Origin: Deltaproteobacteria bacterium
GTDB taxonomy: Bacteria; Bdellovibrionota; UBA2394
DNA length: 64,000 bases
Reading direction: 5' to 3'
Assembly (NCBI GenBank): GCA_017302715.1
Contig: JAFLCD010000001.1
Coordinates: 124,001-188,000, forward strand
Shown here: positions 1 to 9,071 of the stretch, one piece after another
How positions within the stretch are numbered: position 1 is the stretch's first letter
How the letters are laid out: every line of letters starts with the position of its first letter
Notes under the pieces: model-generated
Seen by the model: only the letters and a program-made list of their open reading frames with translations
Database searches by the model: none
What the model was told of the DNA's origin: nothing
Position numbers and translations under genes: made by a program

Positions 1-1753
1 ACATTTTTCGAGTTCCAGCCAAATGCACGAGCGCTTCTAAGTGTGAAGCTCGCATATTCGTTAATTTTTTCTCGCGACAAACGTTGACGTTAATGTCTTC
101 GTTTTTATTCGCCTCACCGACGATCATTCCCTCATAAACCATCACACCTGGATCAAAGAAAAACATCCCGCGATCTTCAAGGCCACGAATGGCATACTCG
201 GTTGTGGGGCCAGAGCGATCGGCAATCAAAGATCCACTCGTTCTGTGTAAAATCTCTCCTTTATAAGGAAAAAATCCGTGAAACAAAGTGCTAAACAATC
301 CTTCGCCTCGAGTAAGCGTTAAATATTTGGAGCGAACGCCAAGCAATCCCCGAGTTGGAATTTCAATCATCAAGCGAACGCGTTTACTTCCTTGAGAAGA
401 AGTTCCGCCGAGTTGCTCATAAGAAGTCAGAATTCCTTTTCGCTGTTGAAACAACGAGGTGACATCGCCTGCCGCTTCTTCAGGTAAATCCAAGACAGCT
501 TTTTCAAATGGCTCTAAGCGATTACCTGCTTCGTCTTTCGTAAAAAGCACGAGAGGCTTTCCAACCATGAATTCAAAACCTTCGCGTCTCATCTGTTCGA
601 TAAGAATTGCAAATTGAAGTTCACCTCGACCAAGCAGACGAATCTGATCAGGTTGATCTGTCTCTTCAAATCGAATCGCCACATTTTGTCGGCACTCACG
701 CAATAATCGATCCCTTAATTTTCGAGACTGAATGGCCTCACCTTCCTGACCAGAAAAAGGAGAGGTATTGACGGAAAACAACATCCCCAAAGTTGGTTTT
801 TCAACGGTGATTCTTGGAAGAGTTTCTACAGAAGCAGAGCCAGCAAGCGTGTCACCAATTTCAAAATGTTCGGAGCCTGAGATAAGTCCAATGTCTCCTG
901 CTTCTAGTTCTTCAACTTCAGATTGCTTGAGTCCGTCGAATGTATTGATCTGAGTCACTGTAAAATTTTCGTCAACGTTGGATCCGGCGGCGTTAATTCC
1001 TTTGCGAACCATTTTTTGATTTCGTTTTGCGCTTCCAGAGATCACACGTCCGATAGCGAGTCGGCCGACATAATCTGAATAAGCTAAGTTTGAAATCATC
1101 ATGCTGAAATCTGCGCTCGCATTAATCTTTGGAGCGGGAATCGTTTTCAAAATCAAATCAAAGAGAGGTTCGAGCGAGCCTTTTTCTTTTCCAGAAATTA
1201 AATTGGGAATTCTCTCAAAGTCCGTCGTACACCAGCCGGCTCGAGCGCAGGCGTAGACGATGGGAAAATCAGCTTGTTCTTCGTTTGCACCAAGCTCGAC
1301 AAATAAATCGAAAGTTTGATTTACGACTTCTTTAATTCGACTGCCATCTTCGCACTCGCGTCGATCGACTTTATTAATGACTAAGATCACTTTGTGACCT
1401 CTAGCTAAAGCTTTTTCTAAAACGAAACGAGTTTGGGGAAGCGGACCTTCGGCGGCGTCGACTAAGAGCAAAGCTCCGTCGACCATTCCGATGATACGTT
1501 CAACTTCTCCACCGAAGTCTGCGTGTCCAGGAGTGTCGACGATATTGATTTTAGCGTCTTTCACATGAATCGCAGCATTTTTAGCGCGAATGGTAATTCC
1601 TCTTTCGCGTTCAAGATCCATAGAATCCATCACGCGATCGCTTAATTCTTCGTGAGATTTAAAAGTTCCTGCCTGACGGAGCATATAATCCACCAAAGTG
1701 GTTTTTCCGTGGTCAACGTGGGCGACAATGCAAATGTTTCGAATATTTTTCAT
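1..1753 (-). CDS. typA: Ribosome-associated GTPase TypA/BipA (3' end beyond window)
   Basis: Translational GTPase of the EF-G/LepA superfamily that binds the ribosome and supports growth under stress and cold. Reading the minus strand from the ATG at 1753 gives [19 protein letters not shown], with the P-loop AHVDHGKT at residues 11-18. A switch-region RERGIT follows, then a G4 motif NKVD near residue 127 followed by RRECEDG. About 584 residues are present of the roughly 600-610 usual for the family. The last codons read in the window still contain the NMRAS segment of the C-terminal domain, so only the tail is missing. The gene is divergent from the purine permease at 1790. Identification is firm. 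Confidence 0.95.
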   Translation of the reverse strand, partial: MKNIRNICIVAHVDHGKTTLVDYMLRQAGTFKSHEELSDRVMDSMDLERERGITIRAKNAAIHVKDAKINIVDTPGHADFGGEVERIIGMVDGALLLVDAAEGPLPQTRFVLEKALARGHKVILVINKVDRRECEDGSRIKEVVNQTFDLFVELGANEEQADFPIVYACARAGWCTTDFERIPNLISGKEKGSLEPLFDLILKTIPAPKINASADFSMMISNLAYSDYVGRLAIGRVISGSAKRNQKMVRKGINAAGSNVDENFTVTQINTFDGLKQSEVEELEAGDIGLISGSEHFEIGDTLAGSASVETLPRITVEKPTLGMLFSVNTSPFSGQEGEAIQSRKLRDRLLRECRQNVAIRFEETDQPDQIRLLGRGELQFAILIEQMRREGFEFMVGKPLVLFTKDEAGNRLEPFEKAVLDLPEEAAGDVTSLFQQRKGILTSYEQLGGTSSQGSKRVRLMIEIPTRGLLGVRSKYLTLTRGEGLFSTLFHGFFPYKGEILHRTSGSLIADRSGPTTEYAIRGLEDRGMFFFDPGVMVYEGMIVGEANKNEDINVNVCREKKLTNMRASHLEALVHLAGTRKM

Positions 1754-1789
1754 AGTGTTTTTCTGTCTAAAGACTTTTAATTATGCCTG

Positions 1790-3100
1790 ATGGATCCGGA
1801 GGATAGCAAAGCCAGAATCGATTTCATTAAGCGTGAAGCTATCGCAGGTATTACGACCTTTGTCACGATGGCTTATATCGTTATTGTGAACCCTGCCATC
1901 CTCTCGAGTGATGGAACCGGCATGAGTTTTTCGGGAGTCATGACGGCCACCGTTGTCTTGGCCTTTGTTTCGACTTTGGCGATGGGTCTTTATGCAAAAC
2001 TTCCTTTCGCCGTTGCTCCTGGAATGGGTATCAACGCTGTTTTTACTTATCAGATTATCCTAGGCCAAAAAGTGCCGTGGCCCATCGCTTTAGGAATGGT
2101 TTTTTGGGCAGGAATTCTCTTTTTATTGATTTCGACCACTTCGATTCGCGAAAAAATTGCAGCTGCGATTCCGCTGACCTTAAGAAACGCAACGGCTTGC
2201 GGAATTGGGCTTTTTTTAACTTTTATTGGACTTAAAAATTCAGGGCTTATCGTGGCCGATCCAGTGACGTTTGTGAAAGCGGGCTCTTTGTCGGCGCCGG
2301 CCTTGCTTTCGATTTTTGGATTCGTCATTTTACTTTGGTTTTATCGAAAACAAAATCCATTCGCGTTTTTAATTAGCATCGGAGTAGTTACAGTTTTGGC
2401 GTGGTGGCTTGGACTTGTGCACGCACCCGAAAGATTTTTTTCGCTTCCGGATTTTAGCTCCACTTTTTTTAAACTCGACATCATGGGCGCTTTGCAACTT
2501 TCGCTCGTGCCTGCCATTTTGATTTTTCTATTTATCGATTTATTTGATTCGCTTTCTACATTTGTGGGTGTTTCGTACGCAACAGGACTTGTGGATGAAG
2601 AAGGAAAGCCTAAAAACTTAAAACGCGGACTTATTGTGGATTCGCTTGCGACAGCAGGAGGCGGATTGTTTGGAACTTCTTCGGGAACTGCTTTCATCGA
2701 AAGCTCGGCAGGAATTGAAGCCGGCGGGCGAACAGGTTTAACTTCTGTTTTTACAGCACTTTGCTTTTTGCCTTGTTTGTTTTTGGCACCGCTTGTTTCG
2801 ATGGTGCCGGCGTTTGCGACATCTTCAGTTTTGATTTTTGTCGGAATTTTGATGTTTAAATGCATCGCTCAAATTAATTTTTCAAAATTAGAAAATTTAA
2901 TCCCGGCATTTTTAACGATTGTTTTGATTCCTCTGACGTTTTCGATCACTCACGGAATCATGTGGGGATTTCTTTCGCATGTGGGATGTTATTGTTTTGC
3001 TGGACGAAGAAAAGAAATTCATCCGGCCATGGTTGTGATCGCGGTGTTCTGTGTGATCTTACTTATTTTAGAAAATCCTTCTCTCGGTTCTCGAGGATAA
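1790..3100 (+). CDS. NCS2-family purine permease (guanine/hypoxanthine or adenine type)
   Basis: Inner-membrane proton symporter for a purine base. The N-terminus contains the AzgA/PbuG-type segment REAIAGITTFVTMAYIVIVN (residues about 15-34). This is followed by about a dozen hydrophobic segments and the family region FIDLFDSLSTFVG near residue 250, then GTSSGTAFIESSAGIEAGGRTG near 300, which carries substrate- and proton-site residues in relatives. The 436 aa length is normal. No ribosome site precedes the ATG at 1790. The only purine-rich stretch (GGAGG) lies just inside the gene, so a short-leader transcript or another start is possible. proC follows six bases later, so the two are probably co-transcribed. 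The exact base transported cannot be told from sequence. Confidence 0.9.
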   Translation: MDPEDSKARIDFIKREAIAGITTFVTMAYIVIVNPAILSSDGTGMSFSGVMTATVVLAFVSTLAMGLYAKLPFAVAPGMGINAVFTYQIILGQKVPWPIALGMVFWAGILFLLISTTSIREKIAAAIPLTLRNATACGIGLFLTFIGLKNSGLIVADPVTFVKAGSLSAPALLSIFGFVILLWFYRKQNPFAFLISIGVVTVLAWWLGLVHAPERFFSLPDFSSTFFKLDIMGALQLSLVPAILIFLFIDLFDSLSTFVGVSYATGLVDEEGKPKNLKRGLIVDSLATAGGGLFGTSSGTAFIESSAGIEAGGRTGLTSVFTALCFLPCLFLAPLVSMVPAFATSSVLIFVGILMFKCIAQINFSKLENLIPAFLTIVLIPLTFSITHGIMWGFLSHVGCYCFAGRRKEIHPAMVVIAVFCVILLILENPSLGSRG

Positions 3101-3106
3101 ATTTTA

Positions 3107-3919
3107 ATGCACCAAAAAATGGGAATAATTGGCGCGGGAAGATTCGGCAGAGCCTTCATTGAAGGAATTTTAAAGGCAAAAATTTTTAAGAAAGATCAGA
3201 TTTGGGCGGCAGAGAAAAACCAAACGGCTAAAGAGATGGCTGAGAAATTTTTAGGCATCGAAATCTGCGAAGATTTTTCAGAAAAAATTTCTAAAACAGA
3301 TATTTTAATTCTTGCCGTGAAGCCCGCTCAGATTTCTTCGGTGCTTGAAATTTTGCGTGAACAAAATATCTCTGAAAAAACTTTGATGATTTCAGTGGCA
3401 GCAGGAACTTCCGTCCATAAATTAGAGAATGGTCTTCAGAAAAAAAATCCTGTGATTCGAGCGATGCCTAATTCTCCAGCCATGGTGCAATCGGGAATCA
3501 CGGCTATTTGCCGCGGCACTTATGCAACTGATGAAAGTTTTAAGGTGGCCCAATCTATTTTTGAAGCGCTTGGAGTTTGCGTAGAGATCGAAGAGAAATA
3601 TTTTGATCTCGTGACGGCGCTGAGTGGAAGCGGCCCTGCTTATTTTTATACAATGATTTCAGCTCTTATAGATGCCGGCACAAAGGGTGGGCTTACTAAA
3701 GATCAAGCTAAACAGCTCGCTACGCACACCGCAAAAGGTGCTGCTGAAATGATCTTGAAATTAAATCGTGAGCCTCTCGATCTACGAAATGATGTGGCGA
3801 CACCAGGTGGCTGCACGGTAGAGGCACTAAAAATTTTAGATTTAAATTCCTTTTCTCAATCCATCATAAAAGCGGTAGAAGAAGCCACCCAGGTGGCTAG
3901 TCGACTTGGCAAAAATTGA
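3107..3919 (+). CDS. proC: Pyrroline-5-carboxylate reductase
   Basis: Catalyses the last step of proline synthesis, NAD(P)H-dependent reduction of 1-pyrroline-5-carboxylate. The 270 aa are typical. The Rossmann motif GAGRFG lies at residues 9-14. AVKP follows the third strand. The C-terminal dimer domain has ALSGSGPAYFY and the family signature near LRNDVATPGGCTVEAL. GAGG about 10 bases upstream supports the start at 3107; a second ATG lies four codons in. It follows the purine permease by six bases and is followed by the M48 lipoprotein gene 11 bases later, so these three form a likely operon with no obvious shared pathway. Confidence 0.95.
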   Translation: MHQKMGIIGAGRFGRAFIEGILKAKIFKKDQIWAAEKNQTAKEMAEKFLGIEICEDFSEKISKTDILILAVKPAQISSVLEILREQNISEKTLMISVAAGTSVHKLENGLQKKNPVIRAMPNSPAMVQSGITAICRGTYATDESFKVAQSIFEALGVCVEIEEKYFDLVTALSGSGPAYFYTMISALIDAGTKGGLTKDQAKQLATHTAKGAAEMILKLNREPLDLRNDVATPGGCTVEALKILDLNSFSQSIIKAVEEATQVASRLGKN

Positions 3920-3930
3920 TCGGATAAAAA

Positions 3931-4731
3931 ATGAAAAAAAATTTATTACTTATTTGTTTATTTAATTTTGTTTTGATTGGGTGCGCCATTTCTCCCACGG
4001 GGAGAAAGCAACTTATTTTGGTTCCTGATTCTCAAATGGATCAGATGGGCTCCCAAGCTTTTTCAGAAATGAAAACGGCGACACCTGTAAATAAAGAAAC
4101 AAAGGCTAATCAATATGTTCAGTGCATTGTTTCCGCTTTGCTTAAGCAAGTAGATGCCTCGGTTGCGCCCGAGTGGGAGCTCGTCGTTTTTGAAGAGCCA
4201 AAAACTGTGAATGCATTTGCGCTTCCTGGTGGAAAGATTGGTGTTTACACAGGCATGATGAAGGTCGCGACCACTCAAGATGAGCTTGCAGCGGTGATTG
4301 GTCACGAAATCGGTCACGTGATTGCTCGTCATGGAAATGAAAGAGTTTCGACAGCACTTGTTGCAGAAGGTGGATTGGCCGCGGTCTCTGCAGCGATGGA
4401 TAAAAAAGATACAAAATTTAATCTGTTGATGGCGGCACTAGGACTCGGTGCGCAATTTGGAGTTTTGCTTCCACACTCGCGTACTCAAGAATCCGAAGCG
4501 GATCGAATTGGTTTAGAGTTAATGGCGAAAGCTGGATTCAATCCAAACGCAGCAGTTCAGCTGTGGAAAAATATGGCCAAAGAATCTGGAGGAGAACCTC
4601 CTGAGTTTATGTCGACTCACCCCTCACATCAAACGCGCATCTCTCGCTTGCAAGCTGCTATCGCGGAAGTGATGCCGCTTTATGAGCAGGCAAAGAAAGA
4701 GGGTCGAAGGCCTCGCTGTTCGATGAAGTAA
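3931..4731 (+). CDS. M48-family zinc metalloprotease lipoprotein (LoiP/YcaL-like)
   Basis: Periplasm-facing zinc protease anchored as a lipoprotein, probably acting in outer-membrane protein quality control like Escherichia coli LoiP. A signal peptide ends in a lipobox LIGC with the lipidated Cys at 18. The gluzincin motif HEIGH is at residues 125-129, and the third metal ligand is expected in the later QESEADRIGLELM segment. Residues 200-215 have the usual PEFMSTHPSHQTRI ending. The 266 aa length matches single-domain M48 lipoproteins without TPR repeats. It lies downstream of proC and is followed by the gltA promoter region. Confidence 0.92.
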   Translation: MKKNLLLICLFNFVLIGCAISPTGRKQLILVPDSQMDQMGSQAFSEMKTATPVNKETKANQYVQCIVSALLKQVDASVAPEWELVVFEEPKTVNAFALPGGKIGVYTGMMKVATTQDELAAVIGHEIGHVIARHGNERVSTALVAEGGLAAVSAAMDKKDTKFNLLMAALGLGAQFGVLLPHSRTQESEADRIGLELMAKAGFNPNAAVQLWKNMAKESGGEPPEFMSTHPSHQTRISRLQAAIAEVMPLYEQAKKEGRRPRCSMK

Positions 4732-4735
4732 GCGC

Positions 4736-4765
4736 TTGGATTAATGGGGCGGTTTTCGCTATCAT
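4736..4765 (+). promoter_or_regulatory. Candidate sigma70-type promoter for gltA
   Basis: TTGGAT at 4736-4741 and TATCAT at 4760-4765 are separated by 18 bases. Transcription would start near 4772, giving a leader of about 50 bases before the gltA ATG. The leader holds a small hairpin, GCCCA-ATAG-TGGGC, at 4787-4800, and then the ribosome site AAGGAG. The assignment rests only on match to consensus. Confidence 0.5.
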
Positions 4766-4786
4766 AAAGGGTCTGCGAAAAGTTTT

Positions 4787-4800
4787 GCCCAATAGTGGGC
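4787..4800 (+). promoter_or_regulatory. Small hairpin in the gltA leader
   Basis: A perfect 5-bp stem GCCCA/TGGGC closes an ATAG tetraloop 22 bases before the citrate synthase start, immediately upstream of the ribosome site AAGGAG. It has no U-run, so it is not a terminator. It may stabilise the mRNA 5' end or influence translation; no function is known from the sequence. Confidence 0.35.
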
Positions 4801-4822
4801 AATGTAATGTTAAGGAGATTTT

Positions 4823-6124
4823 ATGGCCACCCCGAAGACTGCAAAGCTAGAACTCGAAGGAAAAGTTTACGAGCTTCCTATTATCGAAGGTACGGAGGGT
4901 GAAAAGGCCATCGATATTACCAAGCTGCGCGCAGAAACGAATTATATCACCCTTGATTCTGGATATATGAATACAGGTGCCTGTACTTCAGCCGTCACTT
5001 TTTTGGATGGCGAGAAGGGCGTGCTTCGATATCGCGGAATTCCTATCGAAGAACTTTGCGCGAGCTCAACCTTTTTAGAAGTTTCGTTTCTTTTAATTTA
5101 CGGACATCTTCCAACGACCGAAGAATTTTCTAAGTTTAGAGAAAAAATTCGTTATCACTCACTCATTCACGAAGATCTGAAAAATTATTTTAACAACTAT
5201 CCCGGCCAAGCTCATCCGATGGCTATTTTGTCCTCGATGGTTTGCTCGCTTTCAGCTTATTATCCTGAGCTCATCAAAGCCGATCAAACTCCTGACGAGC
5301 GAGATGGAACGATCACACGCATGCTTTCAAAAGTTCGCGTGCTTGCAGCTTTTGCTTACAAGCGTTCTGTCGGACAGGCTTTCGTTTATCCACGCAATGA
5401 CCTTATGTATATGGCGAACTTTTTAAATATGATGTTTGCGGTTCCTGCGGAGCCTTATGAAATTGATCCTGTGATTGTAAAAGCAATGGATTTACTTTTC
5501 ATTTTGCATGCGGATCACGAACAAAATTGTTCCACCTCCACAGTGAGAATGGTCGGATCTTCCAAGGCAAATTTATTTGCTTCCATTTCTGCAGGCATTT
5601 GCGCTCTCTGGGGCCCACTTCACGGCGGAGCCAATCAAGAAGTGGTTGAGATGCTCGAGATGATTCAAAAAGATGGTGGCGGATATAAAAAATATATCGA
5701 TAAGGCAAAAGATAAAAACGACAACTTCCGTCTGATGGGATTTGGACATCGCGTTTACAAAAATTTTGATCCTCGTGCAAAAATTATCAAAAAAGCTTGC
5801 GACGATGTTCTCAATAAACTCGGTATTCACGATCCTATTTTAGAAATTGCTAAAGGACTTGAAGAAGAAGCGCTTAAAGATTCTTACTTTGTCGAAAGAA
5901 AGCTTTATCCAAACGTGGATTTTTATTCTGGAATTATTTATCGAGCGATCGGCATTCCTACGAATATGTTCACGGTGATGTTTGCTCTTGGACGCTTGCC
6001 TGGTTGGATCGGTCAGTGGAAGGAAATGATCGAGGATAAGAATATGAAGATCTGTCGTCCGCGACAAATCTATACGGGCGAAGTAAATCGTAAATATGTT
6101 CCAATTGAGAAACGTGGCTCTTAA
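4823..6124 (+). CDS. gltA: Citrate synthase
   Basis: Condenses acetyl-CoA and oxaloacetate to citrate, the entry step of the TCA cycle. The 433 aa and N-terminal beta-rich extension match the long, hexameric, NADH-sensitive type I enzymes of Gram-negatives. The catalytic triad is visible: H267 in GPLHGGANQE, H309 in GFGHRVYKNFDPRA and D366 in VDFYSG. The family segment LHADHEQNCSTSTVR precedes them. AAGGAG lies seven bases before the ATG. The gene has its own promoter, and an intrinsic terminator begins inside its last codons. In this context it feeds reducing power to the respiratory chain encoded at 35-48 kb. Confidence 0.98.
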   Translation: MATPKTAKLELEGKVYELPIIEGTEGEKAIDITKLRAETNYITLDSGYMNTGACTSAVTFLDGEKGVLRYRGIPIEELCASSTFLEVSFLLIYGHLPTTEEFSKFREKIRYHSLIHEDLKNYFNNYPGQAHPMAILSSMVCSLSAYYPELIKADQTPDERDGTITRMLSKVRVLAAFAYKRSVGQAFVYPRNDLMYMANFLNMMFAVPAEPYEIDPVIVKAMDLLFILHADHEQNCSTSTVRMVGSSKANLFASISAGICALWGPLHGGANQEVVEMLEMIQKDGGGYKKYIDKAKDKNDNFRLMGFGHRVYKNFDPRAKIIKKACDDVLNKLGIHDPILEIAKGLEEEALKDSYFVERKLYPNVDFYSGIIYRAIGIPTNMFTVMFALGRLPGWIGQWKEMIEDKNMKICRPRQIYTGEVNRKYVPIEKRGS

Positions 6125-6144
6125 AAGACCACGTTCTCTTTTTT
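6107..6144 (+). terminator. Intrinsic terminator of gltA overlapping its stop codon
   Basis: The arms around AACGTGG (6111-6117) and CCACGTT (6129-6135) extend with GAGA and TCTC on the outside and enclose an 11-base loop. A run of six T ends at 6144. The TAA of gltA (6122-6124) is in the loop. The structure lies inside the coding frame of the next gene on the same strand, so some read-through must occur if that gene is expressed from the gltA promoter. Confidence 0.75.
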
Positions 6145-6605
6145 GGCCGAATCTTAAGTTAAGGCTTTTCGCTTTTTTTAAAGTTCCCGTTTTATTTTTC
6201 GTTAAGCCAACCATTGCTGAGCTTAGTCTTGATCGCGCTGTGATTCAGATCGGGCTTACTCGAAAAACACGCAATCATTATCGTTCGATGTATTTTGGAG
6301 TTTTAGCAGCGGGGGCTGATGTTGCTGCGGGAATTTTAGCAATGGAGCACATCTCTGCCTCAAAAACTAAAATAGGAATTCTTTTTAAGTCTTTTCGAGC
6401 GGAGTTTTTAAAGCGGGCCGAGTCGGATGTGTTTTTTATTTGCGAAGATGGAAAAGTAATTTCAAAAATGGTAGCGGCAACCATTTCAACCGGCGAGAGA
6501 CAAAACGCCGAGGTGAAAGTGCGCGGTGTTGTTAAAAATCTTTCTGGCCCGGAGACTGTGGCGGAGTTTGTCCTGACGCTATCTTTAAAGAAGGCGTCTC
6601 AATAA
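6114..6605 (+). CDS. DUF4442/PaaI-like hotdog-fold putative thioesterase
   Basis: A probable hotdog-fold protein related to DUF4442/PaaI acyl-CoA thioesterases. The body has the expected layout: a long N-terminal helix region, then NHYRSMYFGVLAAGADVAAGILAM (residues about 60-83) where the fold carries its helix, and strands rich in Val/Lys with a C-terminal ETVAEFVLTLSLKK. The start is uncertain. An ATG at 6096 lies inside gltA without a ribosome site. GTG at 6114 follows a GAG-containing stretch and is used here. The gltA terminator hairpin falls in the first codons. The 3' end overlaps the convergent nucleotidase gene by 74 bases. Substrate unknown. Confidence 0.65.
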   Translation: MALKRPRSLFWPNLKLRLFAFFKVPVLFFVKPTIAELSLDRAVIQIGLTRKTRNHYRSMYFGVLAAGADVAAGILAMEHISASKTKIGILFKSFRAEFLKRAESDVFFICEDGKVISKMVAATISTGERQNAEVKVRGVVKNLSGPETVAEFVLTLSLKKASQ

Positions 6606-8211
6606 ACCTAGGTTGTGCTGCATTAAAAAACGCTTTTGGATCGATAAACTTTGAATCTCGAATAAATCTGACAGCCGCTTCTCGAGTAGAAATTCCCGCA
6701 ATGATTCTAAGTTTAGTTTTTGAAACAGAACGGAAAACACCTTCTTGGCCATCGCCGCCTTCAGTTAAATAATCATTGAGGGCTACTTTATAAATTTTCT
6801 TATCTGAGATGGGCTTTTTATTTTTATCTAAAATATTAACGAGCTTATTGTCTTCATTTTCTCGATCCGAAGAGTCAATCAGAATAAATCCGCCGCTAAA
6901 GCCCGCTCGTCCAAATTTTCCTTCGATTGCAATTGATAAAACTTTTTTTAATTCTGCTCCCGTAAGATTTGCGATCACTAAATTATTTTCAAAAGGCAAA
7001 ACTTTATAAATATCTCGGTAAGTTATCTTACCTTTCTCAATATTAGCGCGGATGTTGCCCGCCTGAATGATGGCAAAATCCACAGTCGAATATTTTTTTG
7101 CCATCCACATCACCGAATCCGCAACAAAATTTGTCAGCGCATTTTCTTTATAATAGTTCTGTAGAAAATCTTGGGAGCTGTTTCCCAATGTTTGAATTTG
7201 AATGGTTTGAATTTCATCTCTATAAGGTTTAAGTAGTTTTGTAATAGCGGCGTTTGCTGCTTCGGATTTAACTTTAATAAAAGGATCGAACGCTGCAACT
7301 TGGCCATCTGAATAAAGGTGAAGGGCTCCGACGACATTTCCTAAAGCTCCTGACTGAATAACCGGAGTGCCATGAATCACTCTTTGTGAAGCATAATGAG
7401 TGTGTCCTGCGATCACAGCGTCTAAAGTTTTTCGAGGAAGCGATTGCAGAAGCCGATTGATTTCAGAATCCTCTGTTTTTTCTGAAATTCCAGCATGGGC
7501 AATGAGCACAACAAAATGGCATTGAGAATTTTTTCTTAAAACTTGGGCTTCAAGCAAAACTCTCTGTGTATACTCTGCAAACTGTGTTCCTTTTAAAAGA
7601 CTTGGAAAACTTCTCGAATTTGTTTGAGTCGTTGTCATTCCTAAAAAACAAACTTTGTTCTCAGCCTGTTCAATAACTGTGGAAGATGGAAAGACCGTGA
7701 ACTCACCACTAGCATTTTTAAACTTATCGAATCCTGCTCTAGGCTTTTGTTTCCAAACCCAATTGAGAGATAGCCACTTGAATTTTGCTTCTTTGGAACG
7801 AGCGAGTAAACTTCCTAAAGGTTCATCTCCTTTTTCAGGGATCACCCGTCCTAATATATTGGGACCAAAATCGATTTCATGATTTCCGATCGCGGCCACT
7901 TGAAGTTGAAGAGCGTTCATCAGATCGACGACGGATTTTCCTTTGCTTAAATTTCCTTCAAGTGTCCCCTGAAACATATCCCCCGCATCGACATAGATCA
8001 TTTTCTCGCCATATCGAGCGCGCAGATTTTCGATGGCGTTAGCAAGCCCCTCAGCCTGTTCTAAATTGCCGTGAAAATCTGTCGTACTAACAATGACAAT
8101 CTCGCGATTTCGAATATGCGGATTCTGGCCGAATAAAGAATGTGAAACTAACAAAATCCAAACACTCGCTAAGGAGCGAGCCCAGCTCAGACTTGAATTC
8201 TTAAAACCCAT
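6532..8211 (-). CDS. UshA-type periplasmic 5'-nucleotidase / metallophosphatase
   Basis: Secreted two-domain nucleotidase that dephosphorylates extracellular nucleotides or related phosphoesters. A signal peptide ends near residue 28 (SLFG). The calcineurin-like domain shows all metal motifs: DFHGN (D45, H47), DAGDMFQG, GNHEIDFG, IAHAG and AGHTHY. The C-terminal 5'-nucleotidase domain (about 330-540) has NFVADSVMW, GNIRANI, ITYRDIYKVLPFENNLV and LNDYLTEGGDG, which bind the nucleoside in UshA. The 559 aa length fits. The gene is monocistronic, convergent with the hotdog gene and divergent from nothing immediate; the pirin gene lies upstream on the same strand. Scavenging of nucleotides would pair well with the purine permease at 1790. 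Confidence 0.9.
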   Translation of the reverse strand: MGFKNSSLSWARSLASVWILLVSHSLFGQNPHIRNREIVIVSTTDFHGNLEQAEGLANAIENLRARYGEKMIYVDAGDMFQGTLEGNLSKGKSVVDLMNALQLQVAAIGNHEIDFGPNILGRVIPEKGDEPLGSLLARSKEAKFKWLSLNWVWKQKPRAGFDKFKNASGEFTVFPSSTVIEQAENKVCFLGMTTTQTNSRSFPSLLKGTQFAEYTQRVLLEAQVLRKNSQCHFVVLIAHAGISEKTEDSEINRLLQSLPRKTLDAVIAGHTHYASQRVIHGTPVIQSGALGNVVGALHLYSDGQVAAFDPFIKVKSEAANAAITKLLKPYRDEIQTIQIQTLGNSSQDFLQNYYKENALTNFVADSVMWMAKKYSTVDFAIIQAGNIRANIEKGKITYRDIYKVLPFENNLVIANLTGAELKKVLSIAIEGKFGRAGFSGGFILIDSSDRENEDNKLVNILDKNKKPISDKKIYKVALNDYLTEGGDGQEGVFRSVSKTKLRIIAGISTREAAVRFIRDSKFIDPKAFFNAAQPRFIETPSLKIASGQTPPQSPGQKDF

Positions 8212-8250
8212 GAGGCTTATCGAATATCCGAGCTAGGATTCGTAGTAAAG

Positions 8251-8961
8251 CTATAGCGGCAATAAATCAAAAGCCAAAAATTCTGTGTCGGGAGCGGCTT
8301 TTATAAGGATGTTTTCTGAATCCGTAAATGCTGCGCCATCGCCTGCAGATAAAGTATTTGAATCAATTTTCACAGAGCCTTTGACCACTTGAATCCAAGC
8401 TGTCCGTTCGGCTTCGATTTTAAAATCAATTTCTTGAGCGGCAGAAGATTTTCCCACGTATAAATTTACATCTTGATGCAAACTGACAGAGCCATCTTTT
8501 CCGGACTCACTCGCTACTAAAATAAATTTTTTTTCTTTAAGCTCTGACTCAAAAGATTTTTGTTCATAGCCAGGTTGAATATTTTTCTTATTCGGCAAAA
8601 CCCAAATTTGTAACAAATGTGTTCGACGATCCTTAAAATGATTGAACTCAGAATGTTGAACGCCCGTTCCAGCGCTCATGCGTTGAACTTCTCCGGGTTT
8701 AATAACGGTTGAATTTCCCATCGAATCTTTGTGCTCAAGCGCACCTTCGATCACATACGTAATGATTTCCATATCGCGATGAGAATGCGTGGCGAAGCCA
8801 GCTCCGGCTTCAACAAAATCTTCGTTGATCACTCGCAAATCGCTGAAACCCATATGCTCAGGGTCATGATAATCAGCAAATGAAAAAGTGTGATAGGTGT
8901 CTAACCAGCCATGATTAGCGTGGCCTCGTTCGGAAGATTTGCGAATTTGAATAGTACTCAT
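8251..8961 (-). CDS. Pirin-family protein (YhhW-like putative quercetinase)
   Basis: A bicupin pirin. Bacterial members bind a metal and some oxidise quercetin. Starting at the ATG at 8961 (MSTIQIRKSSERG), the N-terminal cupin has H59 and H61 in THSHRDME and H103 and E105 in VQHSEFN, the four usual iron ligands. The 236 aa match YhhW size. An ATG 12 codons further upstream exists but gives an unrelated leader, so the shorter start is preferred. It is divergent from the M24 peptidase gene with about 110 bases between the starts. The physiological role is unknown. Confidence 0.9.
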   Translation of the reverse strand: MSTIQIRKSSERGHANHGWLDTYHTFSFADYHDPEHMGFSDLRVINEDFVEAGAGFATHSHRDMEIITYVIEGALEHKDSMGNSTVIKPGEVQRMSAGTGVQHSEFNHFKDRRTHLLQIWVLPNKKNIQPGYEQKSFESELKEKKFILVASESGKDGSVSLHQDVNLYVGKSSAAQEIDFKIEAERTAWIQVVKGSVKIDSNTLSAGDGAAFTDSENILIKAAPDTEFLAFDLLPL

Positions 8962-9071
8962 AATATCGAAACATAAGTTCAGAAAAGTAATTGTCAAAGC
9001 TAATTCAAAAAAGCAGAAACTTTAGTAAGTGCGAGTATTCATTCTCGGGTACAAAGAGGTTATTCTTTTTT

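Noticed and set aside
1-1753. Short frames read on the plus strand at 768-953 and 1129-1335
   Set aside because: They lie entirely within typA on the other strand, have no ribosome site and show no family sense.
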